DNA of 17,267 bases from CAZTAK01 sp964611585. GTDB lineage: Bacteria > Pseudomonadota > Alphaproteobacteria > SHVP01. Below are positions 1 to 9,342 of this stretch, one piece after another. The stretch's first letter is position 1; each line of letters begins with the position of its first letter. A program made the position numbers and the translations under genes. The notes below the pieces were generated by a model, which saw only the letters and a program-made list of their open reading frames with translations, ran no database searches and was not told the origin of the DNA. The stretch spans positions 1-17,267 of the forward strand of contig CAZTAK010000058.1 in the NCBI GenBank assembly GCA_964611585.1, written 5' to 3'.

Positions 1-83
1 GTCCTCCGTTACGAAGCAGGCTCAGATGTCCCAAATGTTTTGATGACGGACAGGGTGCGCGAGGGTCGCGCCGGCCTTCCGCA

Positions 84-1052
84 CTATTCGGCCGCGGCGG
101 CCGGCTGGGACTCCTGTTCGGCGAGAAACCGTTCGGCCTCCAGCGCCGCCATGCAGCCGGTTCCGGCCGCCGTCACGGCCTGCCGGAACACTGAATCCTG
201 AACGTCACCGGCGGCAAACACCCCCGGCACGGTGGTGCGAGTCGAGCCCGGCGCGGTCACGATGTAGCCGTCGGCGGCAATTTCGATCTGACCCTGGAAC
301 AGTTCCGTATTGGGCGTGTGACCGATTGCGATGAACACGCCATCAACGGCGAGGTCCCGGGTTTCCCCGGATTGAGTATCGCGGAGCGTCACGCCGGTCA
401 CGCCCGGAGGGTCGCTCTCGCCGAGTACCTCGTCGAGAACCGCATTCCAGGTGACGTCTATTTTTGGATTGGCGAACAGGCGATCCTGCATGATCTTTTC
501 CGCGCGCAGCGCATCGCGCCGATGCACCAGTGTGACTTTGGAGGCGTGGTGGGTCAGAAACAACGCCTCTTCGACGGCGGTGTTACCACCGCCGACGACG
601 GCGACTTCCTTGCCCCGGAAAAAGAACCCGTCGCAGGTTGCGCATGCCGAAACGCCGAAACCCTTGAATCGTTCCTCGCTATCGAGACCGAGAAAGCGCG
701 CCTGGGCGCCGGTCGCGATGATGACCGAGTTGGCGGTGTAGGTATCGCCGCTGTCGCCGGTGGCGCGGAACGGATGCATCGACAGGTTGATGCCGGTAAT
801 CGTATCGGAAATTACGCGGGTGCCCACGTTGGCGGCCTGTGCCTGCATCTGTTCCATCAGCCACGGACCCTGAACCGCTTCGGCGAAGCCCGGGTAGTTC
901 TCGACATCGGTCGTGATGGTCATTTGTCCGCCCGGTTCGATGCCTTGGATCAGCATCGGTTCAAGGCCGGCCCGGGCGGCATAGATGGCTGCGGTCAGGC
1001 CCGCCGGACCCGATCCAAGAATAAGAACCTTGCTGTGAATCGTCTGTGTCAT
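84..1052 (-). CDS. trxB: Thioredoxin-disulfide reductase
   Basis: This is a cytosolic flavoenzyme that passes electrons from NADPH through FAD to thioredoxin. The 322-aa length is typical of bacterial TrxB. The FAD-binding glycine motif GSGPAG lies at residues 13-18, the redox-active CATC disulfide at 137-140, the NADPH-binding GGGNTA at 154-159 with HRR at 177-179, and the second FAD motif AGDVQD at 281-286. All diagnostic residues are present, so the enzyme should be active. The start is the ATG that gives the standard N-terminus just before the first FAD strand. It lies 89 bp downstream of the ELM1-family gene in the same orientation, so cotranscription is possible. A perfect 6-bp hairpin with a 3-nt loop (57-71) follows the stop codon, but it has no U-tract, so it is a weak terminator candidate. 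Confidence 0.97.
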   Translation of the reverse strand: MTQTIHSKVLILGSGPAGLTAAIYAARAGLEPMLIQGIEPGGQMTITTDVENYPGFAEAVQGPWLMEQMQAQAANVGTRVISDTITGINLSMHPFRATGDSGDTYTANSVIIATGAQARFLGLDSEERFKGFGVSACATCDGFFFRGKEVAVVGGGNTAVEEALFLTHHASKVTLVHRRDALRAEKIMQDRLFANPKIDVTWNAVLDEVLGESDPPGVTGVTLRDTQSGETRDLAVDGVFIAIGHTPNTELFQGQIEIAADGYIVTAPGSTRTTVPGVFAAGDVQDSVFRQAVTAAGTGCMAALEAERFLAEQESQPAAAAE

Positions 1053-1141
1053 GAGGTTGGCGAATACCTGTGAACGGGGGTCGGGCCGGACCGGGCGGGT
1101 CCAAGCATGGGGAAATCAAGAGGTGGGCGACTTCACACTAT

Positions 1142-2128
1142 TTACAAGTCCGCCATCTGCGGGGCAAGGCGGCGCCGGACTTCGGCCGCGACCGCGGCGG
1201 TATCGTCGAGAGGTTCGTATGACCAAGTCTCAAGGACCCTACCCAAGGGCCGGGTCACGCCCTCGTCCCGCAGGGCCCGGTGGAAAGCGTCGAATTTGGC
1301 GCTGCCGCCCTCAAGGACGGCGACAAACACCGGCTTTCCCGTGCTCGCCGCTTCCGAGGTCATGGCGACAGAATCTTCGGTGACCACCACGTAATCGGCA
1401 CAAGCGAGCATACCGAAGTACGGGTTCTCGCCGCTTCCGTCCCAGAAGTAGCACGGCAGCTCCGAGAGTGCCGCGCGCAATATCTGCGCGTTGTCTTCAC
1501 CGGTGCGCCGCGAGGCGGTAACCAGGAGTCCGCCGCCCGCCGTCCGGCAAAGGTCCCCCAACTGGCCGACGAGGTGCCGCGTCGCCGCCGGTGTCATGCG
1601 GTGGTGGCGGCTGGTGCCGCCAATCAGGACCGCGACCAGCGGCCGCGGCAGGTTGGCGAAGCGGGGCTCGAACCGGCCCTTGTCGCGATTCAGAAGGGCC
1701 GGCGTGACACGGTGGAGCGCGCCGCGCGTCAACATCACGTTGGCACCCGACAGGCGATCATGCCGGGGGGCGGCGACAAGATCGAAATGCCGCGGATCGA
1801 TCCGCGGGTCCTGTATCTGAACGCACAGCGTTGCACCGCCAGAGAGGCGCCGGATCGCCAGCGCCGGACCGACGCTGGCCCGGCCGGAGGCGATCAAGAG
1901 TCGCGGAAAAGGAGGCCCCAGTGTTCCTTCCGCCCTATCCGCATAAAGCCGGAGCGGGGCCCCACCCCAAGGCAACGTCCAGATCGCCGTGGGCGCCCAG
2001 CGCCACGGCGCGCGCGACCGTACCCGTCGGGCTCGCGTAACGAGTCCGACCGCTTCGGCAAGCCCAAGGCACTGATTCTCGGTGCCGGCCTTGCCGTCAG
2101 TCAAAGTCCAGCACACCGACTCGGTCAT
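1142..2128 (-). CDS. ELM1-family (DUF1022) protein
   Basis: The 328-aa protein begins with WTLTDGKAGTENQ and continues LGLAEAVGL. This is the characteristic opening of the mitochondrial-fission ELM1 / DUF1022 family, found in many alphaproteobacteria and in plant mitochondria. Further family-like segments are IASGRASVGPALAIRRL near residue 80, QIQDPR near 104, VLIGGTSRHHRM in the middle, and EDSVAMTSEAASTGKPVFV near residue 250. The last resembles the nucleotide-sugar pocket of GT-B glycosyltransferases, so a glycosyltransferase-like fold is a reasonable inference, but no substrate can be named. The plant homologue is linked to mitochondrial division; the bacterial role is not established. 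There is no signal peptide or membrane segment. It reads toward trxB, 89 bp away. The chosen ATG has no strong ribosome site, and a five-codon out-of-frame ATG frame overlaps it. Confidence 0.88.
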   Translation of the reverse strand: MTESVCWTLTDGKAGTENQCLGLAEAVGLVTRARRVRSRAPWRWAPTAIWTLPWGGAPLRLYADRAEGTLGPPFPRLLIASGRASVGPALAIRRLSGGATLCVQIQDPRIDPRHFDLVAAPRHDRLSGANVMLTRGALHRVTPALLNRDKGRFEPRFANLPRPLVAVLIGGTSRHHRMTPAATRHLVGQLGDLCRTAGGGLLVTASRRTGEDNAQILRAALSELPCYFWDGSGENPYFGMLACADYVVVTEDSVAMTSEAASTGKPVFVAVLEGGSAKFDAFHRALRDEGVTRPLGRVLETWSYEPLDDTAAVAAEVRRRLAPQMADL

Positions 2129-2185
2129 CGGCGATTCGCCATAGGGCGCGCTCGGGTCCGGCGGGTTTCGAAACCGCGTCTTGGG

Positions 2186-2220
2186 TAATAATGTTTCGCC
2201 ATTTTGTAATATTATTATAG
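2186..2220. promoter_or_regulatory. AT-rich dyad between divergent ELM1-family and Lrp-type genes
   Basis: A markedly AT-rich patch sits in an otherwise GC-rich divergent intergenic region (2129-2266). TAATAAT at 2186-2192 is an exact inverted copy of ATTATTA at 2211-2217, separated by 18 bp, with the palindrome TAATATTA beside the right arm. TATAAT-like hexamers are present on both strands (TATAGA around 2216 on plus, TATAAT on minus), without good -35 partners. Lrp/AsnC proteins commonly autoregulate through AT-rich dyads upstream of their own gene, so a shared operator and promoter is inferred. No binding consensus was tested. Confidence 0.35.
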
Positions 2221-2266
2221 AATCCTTCTCATGGCCCGCCGGGACCCGGAGGCGTAAATCTCAAGA

Positions 2267-2770
2267 GTGCAGCGCGACAACACCACTACCATCAAGCTGG
2301 ACGCGGTTGACCGCCGCATCCTGTCGGACCTTCAGGAAGACGGTCGAATGACCAACGTCGAACTGGCGCGCCGGGCCGGTATTTCGGCGCCTCCCTGTTT
2401 GCGCAGAGTGCGCGCCTTGGTACGCGCCGGCTTCATCCGCGGATATCACGCCGACCTCGACGACAAGGCGCTCGGATTCGAGGTCACCGTTTTTGCGCTG
2501 GTGGGGCTCGATTCCCAGGCCGAATCCGATCTCGTCGCATTTGAAGATCGGGTCCGCGGATGGCCGATGGTTCGCGCCTGCCACATGCTGGCGGGCGAAG
2601 TCGATTTCATGCTCAAGATCGTCGCTCACGACTGGGACGAATACCAAAATTTCCTCACCAGCGAACTGACGTCTGCCCCCAACGTTGCCCATGTGAAGTC
2701 GTCCCTCGCAATCCGCGTCAGCAAGAATCTGCCCGGCATTCCCTTCGATGACGCGCCGCAATCGGATTGA
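2267..2770 (+). CDS. Lrp/AsnC-family transcriptional regulator
   Basis: This is a 167-aa DNA-binding regulator of the leucine-responsive/AsnC type. The N-terminal winged helix opens with KLDAVDRRILSDLQEDGRMT at about residues 10-29, followed by NVELARRAGISAPPCLRRVR as helix-turn-helix (30-49) and LVRAGFIRGY (51-60). The C-terminal ligand-binding RAM domain follows (about 70-155), including the GEVDFMLKIV strand. Proteins of this family form octamers and respond to amino acids; the ligand here cannot be read from sequence. GTG at 2267 is the only suitable start in frame because a stop lies just upstream (2255-2257). GGAGG at 2248-2252 is 14 nt away, longer than ideal. The nearest targets in the window are its own promoter and the divergent ELM1-family/trxB genes. 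Confidence 0.93.
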   Translation: MQRDNTTTIKLDAVDRRILSDLQEDGRMTNVELARRAGISAPPCLRRVRALVRAGFIRGYHADLDDKALGFEVTVFALVGLDSQAESDLVAFEDRVRGWPMVRACHMLAGEVDFMLKIVAHDWDEYQNFLTSELTSAPNVAHVKSSLAIRVSKNLPGIPFDDAPQSD

Positions 2771-2899
2771 TTGTGCGTTGCGTCACTTTGCCGCGCAATC
2801 GTTCGAAATTGTGATTTGAGAACCACGCCGATTGCGATCATAGTTCTAGTGATGGCACGGGGCGTTTGACCGTGCGCAACAGGAGGGTGGCCAGACACC

Positions 2900-3037
2900 A
2901 TGACCCCGCCGGACCGTTCGGACGCAACCGACAAACCGGCAAAATTGAAAAAACCATTGCCCAGCCTCTTGGTTGGGCGCGAGGGATCCTCCCTCGCCAC
3001 TGAAACCCCGCCCACTCGCTTTAGGTGGATCCACTGA
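2900..3037 (+). CDS. Possible small basic protein, 45 aa
   Basis: An ATG at 2900 follows AGGAGG (2881-2886) with a 13-nt spacer, an unusually good Shine-Dalgarno match for this window though slightly distant. The reading frame runs 45 codons to TGA at 3035-3037. The product begins MTPPDRSDATDKPAKLKKP and ends RFRWIH. It is proline- and lysine-rich with no membrane segment or recognisable domain. The 3' end lies inside the nested inverted repeat at 3002-3060. I know of no homologue, and the frame could be chance. Confidence 0.28.
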   Translation: MTPPDRSDATDKPAKLKKPLPSLLVGREGSSLATETPPTRFRWIH

Positions 3038-3060
3038 GGCTGGTGAAATGGCGGGGTTTC
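3002..3060. repeat. Nested inverted repeat (possible bidirectional terminator)
   Basis: GAAACCCCGCC (3002-3012) is a perfect inverted copy of GGCGGGGTTTC (3050-3060). Between them lies the 10-bp palindrome GTGGATCCAC (3025-3034). Either strand's transcript could fold an 11-bp GC-rich outer stem with an inner hairpin. The right arm ends in GGGGTTTC on the plus strand and GGGGTTTCAG on the minus strand, so the U-runs are short. The position between convergent genes suits a bidirectional transcription stop, but this is inference. Confidence 0.55.
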
Positions 3061-3159
3061 TGCGAACGCAATTAACGGCAAATCTGCGGTCGCTTTCGAA
3101 ATAGAAGAACTTCGTATCAACGTTTGCGCCGCACGATACGCTAGCGCCCGGCGCCGCGT

Positions 3160-3633
3160 TTACCCGAATTCGATCTTGACGATTTCGTAGCCGCGTTCGC
3201 CCTTCGGCGTCACGACCTCGATCGAATCGCCTTCCGATTTTCCGATCATCGCGCGCGCCAGCGGCGATGTGACCGACAGAAGCCCGGAACGGATATCGGA
3301 CTCTTCCGATCCCACAATCCGGTATGTTGTTTCCTCGTCGGTGTCCTCGTTGGCGAGCGTCACCTTGGCGCCGAATATCACTTCGTCGCCAGACAGAGCC
3401 GAAATGTCGATCACTTCGGCGCGCTGCAACTTGTCGGCAATCTCGGAGATGCGCGCCTCGATGATCGCCTGGTGTTCTTTGGCCGCGTGGTACTCGGCGT
3501 TCTCAGACAGGTCGCCGTGTTCGCGCGCAACGGAAATCGCTTTGATGACCGCGGGGCGTTCTTGCCGCTTCAGACGATTGATTTCCTCCTGCAACTGCGC
3601 GTGGCCGGCCGCCGTCATCGGCTCTTTTTGCAT
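3160..3633 (-). CDS. greA: Transcription elongation factor GreA
   Basis: GreA binds in the secondary channel of RNA polymerase and stimulates cleavage of backtracked RNA so that stalled complexes restart. The protein starts MQKEPMTAAG and has the coiled-coil tip DLSENAEY at residues 41-48, whose acidic D41 and E44 coordinate the catalytic Mg2+. The C-terminal FKBP-like domain includes SPLARAMIGKSEGD and ends in GERGYEIVKIEF. The 157-aa length is standard. The frame is open to 3735, but the family's usual N-terminus (MxKxPMT) fixes the ATG at 3633. The ATG of PMTAAG at 3618 is an alternative preceded by AAGAG. It follows carB by 58 bp on the same strand, so it is probably read from the carAB transcript. 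Confidence 0.96.
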   Translation of the reverse strand: MQKEPMTAAGHAQLQEEINRLKRQERPAVIKAISVAREHGDLSENAEYHAAKEHQAIIEARISEIADKLQRAEVIDISALSGDEVIFGAKVTLANEDTDEETTYRIVGSEESDIRSGLLSVTSPLARAMIGKSEGDSIEVVTPKGERGYEIVKIEFG

Positions 3634-3691
3634 GGCTGGTTGATTCCGTGGGGTTGCGCCCGCACGACCCGGGTAAATGCCGGCTCGCCTC

Positions 3692-6949
<3,258 letters not shown>

Positions 6950-7064
6950 CGTGAAACCGTTGCAGTGGGGTTATCGAAACGTCAACTCTCATTATTGCCA
7001 AACGAAGCCAATTTGTGCAGGGCTTGTTCAATCTTTTCAATCGTTTACCCGCGTGCCGCCCGGA

Positions 7065-7233
7065 AAAACGAACCCAATTCGAAGCCAAAGCAAACCCNNN
7101 NNNNNNNNNNNNNNNNNNNNNNNNNNNNNNNNNNNNNNNNNNNNNNNNNNNNNNNNNNNNNNNNNNNNNNNNNNNNNNNNNNNNNNNNNNNNNNNNNATT
7201 CGAAGCCAAAGCAAACCCGATTCGAAGCCAATT
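7065..7233. repeat. 22-bp tandem repeat array interrupted by the assembly gap
   Basis: A unit of 22 bp, opening ATTCGAAGCC and closing GCAAACCCG, is present almost whole just before the gap (7077-7097). It is complete just after it (7198-7219) and is followed by a partial third copy (7220-7231). A degenerate half unit (AAAACGAACCCA, 7065-7076) precedes the first. Because the same unit sits on both flanks, the gap very probably represents unresolved further copies. CGAAGCCAATTTG also occurs at 7003-7015 and again at 7223-7235, so the array may have grown from a duplicated flank. Each unit contains the palindrome TTCGAA. It lies in the carA-carB transcript spacer. Confidence 0.85.
7098..7197. 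other. Assembly gap, 100 N
   Basis: There are exactly 100 undetermined bases, the conventional placeholder for a gap of unknown size. It lies inside the carA-carB spacer, within the tandem repeat. Any frame crossing it is an artefact of translating Ns. Confidence 0.99.
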
Positions 7234-7358
7234 TGCCGCCCAGATACACAACGACCGCGCCGGGGAAGAGGCTCCTGCGCGGTTGTACGGTGAAAACTTG
7301 GGATGGAGGGGGCGATATATCAACCATACCCAACACCATCGGACAATTCGCCGTCGAA

Positions 7359-7380
7359 CTTCACGGGAGAGGCCGTGAAG
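7359..7380 (-). other. Hairpin 30 bp downstream of carA
   Basis: CTTCACGG (7359-7366) and CCGTGAAG (7373-7380) form a perfect 8-bp stem with a 6-nt loop just past the carA stop codon. It has no U-tract, so it is more likely a stabilising or processing hairpin in the carA-carB transcript than a full terminator. Partial termination cannot be excluded. Confidence 0.45.
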
Positions 7381-7410
7381 CTTTCATCGATTTGATCCCG
7401 CCAACGCCGT

Positions 7411-8568
7411 CTAACCCTCCATCATCTTGACGAACCGTTCGAACAGGTATTGCGAGTCCTCCGGGCCGGGCGAGGCCTCGGGGTGGTACTGGACGCTGAA
7501 GATTTTCTTTCCCTCGACGGCCAGACCTTCGAGGCTGCCGTCGAACAGCGACACGTGCGTTGCCCTCACGCCGGCGGGCAGGGTATCGGCATCGACCACG
7601 AAGCCGTGGTTCTGACTGGTGATCTCGACCTTGCTGGTGGCGAGGTCTTTCACCGGATGGTTGGCACCGCGGTGGCCCATGTGCATCTTCGACGTGGCGG
7701 CGCCCAGCGCCAGCGCCAGCATCTGATGCCCGAGGCAAATTCCGAATAGCGGAAGCTCTTTTTCCAGCAGCGTCTTGATCATCGGCACGGCGTAGACGCC
7801 GGTGGCGGCGGGATCGCCCGGGCCGTTCGACAGGAACACGCCGTCGGGATCATGCCGCAGCACGTCGTCTGCGCTTGCGCTCGCGGGAACGACCGTGATC
7901 CGGCAGCCGCCATCGGCGAGCGAACGCAGGATGTTGCGCTTGGCGCCGTAATCGACGGCGACGACGTGGAATTTCGGCGCCAGCTGTTGGCCGAAGCCTG
8001 CGCCCAGATGCCAGCGCGTTGCGTTCCATTCATAGGCCTGGGTGCAGCTCACGTCTTTGGCGAGGTCCATGCCTTCGAGGCCGGGCCAGGCGCGCGCCTG
8101 ATCGATCAGGGCGCTCGAGTCGAGGTTGCCCGCGCCGGCCCCGAGCGCGCCGGCTTGCGGCCCGCCATCGCGGATCAGCCGGGTCAGACGTCTGGTATCG
8201 ACACCGGCAATGCCGGTCAGATCGTGCGCCTTGAGCCAGGTGTCGAGGTGCCGCGCCGCCCGGAAGCTGGACGGATCGGTCACCGCCGCCCGCACGATTA
8301 CGCCTCGGGCAGCCGGGCCTGCCGCCTCCATGTCCTCGTCGTTGGTGCCGACGTTGCCGATGTGGGGGAAGGTGAAGGTGATGAGCTGGCCGGCATAAGA
8401 CGGGTCGGTCAGGATTTCCTGATAGCCGGTCATCGATGTGTTGAAACACACTTCGCCGACGGCGAGACCCGGCACACCCAGCGCGTGGCCCGTCAACACC
8501 AACCCCTCGGCCAACGCCAGCACCGCGCGCGTTTCCGGCGGCGGCTGCGTGGGGGGCGACTCAGGCAT
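7411..8568 (-). CDS. carA: Carbamoyl-phosphate synthase small subunit (glutaminase)
   Basis: CarA hydrolyses glutamine and channels ammonia to CarB. The 385-aa protein has the N-terminal CPSase domain with NTSMTGYQEILTDPSY (43-58) and a class I glutamine amidotransferase domain from about residue 200. In the latter, GICLGHQ carries the nucleophile Cys278, and the triad is completed by His362 and Glu364 in YHPEASPGP. LSNGPGDP (247-254) is the usual oxyanion-side motif. It is therefore expected to be a functional glutaminase. The ATG at 8568 gives a proline-rich leader MPESPPTQPPPE before the first conserved strand; its ribosome site is weak. A good sigma-70-type promoter lies about 110 bp upstream. 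It is the first gene of carA-carB-greA on this strand. Confidence 0.97.
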   Translation of the reverse strand: MPESPPTQPPPETRAVLALAEGLVLTGHALGVPGLAVGEVCFNTSMTGYQEILTDPSYAGQLITFTFPHIGNVGTNDEDMEAAGPAARGVIVRAAVTDPSSFRAARHLDTWLKAHDLTGIAGVDTRRLTRLIRDGGPQAGALGAGAGNLDSSALIDQARAWPGLEGMDLAKDVSCTQAYEWNATRWHLGAGFGQQLAPKFHVVAVDYGAKRNILRSLADGGCRITVVPASASADDVLRHDPDGVFLSNGPGDPAATGVYAVPMIKTLLEKELPLFGICLGHQMLALALGAATSKMHMGHRGANHPVKDLATSKVEITSQNHGFVVDADTLPAGVRATHVSLFDGSLEGLAVEGKKIFSVQYHPEASPGPEDSQYLFERFVKMMEG

Positions 8569-8679
8569 CGGTTCGACCGCCGCTATTCCCGCCCCGGGCG
8601 CATCTACGGGGCACCGGCGATGGCGGGAGCGTGTTGCGAGGAAGGTGGGGACCGGGTGCCGGCCCGCCAGCCGGAGCGG

Positions 8680-8708
8680 AAATTAAGCAAATAGCGTGCC
8701 GCCGTCAA
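8680..8708 (-). promoter_or_regulatory. Probable sigma-70 promoter of carA
   Basis: On the minus strand, TTGACG (8708-8703) and TAATTT (8685-8680) are separated by exactly 17 bp. The -35 differs from TTGACA at one base. Transcription would start near 8673, leaving an untranslated leader of about 105 nt before the carA ATG, long enough for leader control. No attenuator structure was identified in it. Confidence 0.6.
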
Positions 8709-8766
8709 CCCCGCATCGGACAAGAATTCTATTGGAATATCAATGACTTATGTCTAATCTTGAAGT

Positions 8767-8795
8767 TTGCCACCGGGAGTCGGATCGGGTAGGAT
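8767..8795 (+). promoter_or_regulatory. Probable sigma-70 promoter of yqeY-dnaG-rpoD
   Basis: TTGCCA (8767-8772) and TAGGAT (8790-8795) are separated by 17 bp, pointing to a start near 8802 and a leader of about 27 nt before the ATG at 8829. It lies back-to-back with the carA promoter, about 60 bp apart. Confidence 0.5.
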
Positions 8796-8828
8796 TTGCG
8801 CGCTCCACAAAGAGAGTCGAATCCGTAC

Positions 8829-9284
8829 ATGCTGCGAGAGAGTCTGGCCGAGGCCCTCAAGTCTTCGCAAAAGGCCAAGGAAACACGCAAGGTTGCCACC
8901 TTGCGCCTGATTCTGGCCGCCCTCAAGGACCGCGACATTGCGGCCCGGGGTGAAGGCAACGAAGAGGGCATATCCGAAGACGGCATTTTGTCGATGCTGG
9001 CCACCATGGTCCGGCAACGGCACGAATCGATCAAGTATTACGAGCAGGGCAAACGCGACGAACTGGCCCAGCAGGAACGCGACGAAATCGACATCATCCG
9101 CTCATTCATGCCGCGGCAATTGGAAGAGGACGAGGTTTCGACAGCTGTGCATGAGGTTATCGCCGCCCTCGGCGCCAAGGGCCTGAAGGACATGGGCCGC
9201 ACCATGGCCGAACTGCGGGCCCGGTTTGCCGGCCAGATGGACTTCGCCAAGGCGAGCCAATTGGTCAAGGAGCATCTGTCCTGA
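8829..9284 (+). CDS. GatB/YqeY domain-containing protein
   Basis: This is a small cytosolic protein of the YqeY family, related to the C-terminal tRNA-binding tail domain of GatB amidotransferase subunits. Its exact role is unsettled. The 151-aa length is typical. Visible family features are MLRESLAEALKSSQKAKE at the start, TLRLILAALKDRDIA around residues 25-40, and the conserved block MGRTMAELRARFAGQMDF followed by KASQLVKEHL at the end. The frame is open from 8796, but MLRE at 8829 matches the usual N-terminus and follows a weak GAGAG. It is encoded directly before dnaG, an arrangement common in alphaproteobacteria, where it stands in the place that rpsU has in enterobacteria. Confidence 0.94.
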   Translation: MLRESLAEALKSSQKAKETRKVATLRLILAALKDRDIAARGEGNEEGISEDGILSMLATMVRQRHESIKYYEQGKRDELAQQERDEIDIIRSFMPRQLEEDEVSTAVHEVIAALGAKGLKDMGRTMAELRARFAGQMDFAKASQLVKEHLS

Positions 9285-9342
9285 GCGCGCCCGCCCAGGG
9301 GGGCGCCCGCCGCCCGGCCGCCACGCACGGGGGGCCTCGCTG

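Larger units (their letters stand above)
2771..3159. other. Gene-poor spacer between the Lrp-type gene and greA
   Basis: No established gene is visible in these 389 bases. The stretch contains a possible small ORF (2900-3037), an 11-bp inverted repeat with an inner palindrome (3002-3060), and a weaker CGTATC...GATACG dyad near 3113-3140 on the 3' side of greA. The Lrp-type gene enters from the left and greA from the right, so their transcripts converge here. The dyads may therefore be involved in 3'-end formation. No U-tract terminator was found. Confidence 0.5.

Noticed and set aside
57..71. Terminator for trxB
   Set aside because: A perfect 6-bp stem with a 3-nt loop is present, but no U-tract follows on the minus strand, so I did not call it a terminator.
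318..1073. 251-codon frame antisense to trxB
   Set aside because: It lies opposite a complete, motif-verified trxB and has no family resemblance.
7065..7233. CRISPR array at the repeat around the gap
   Set aside because: Units are directly adjacent 22-mers without spacers, and no cas gene is nearby. It is a simple tandem repeat.
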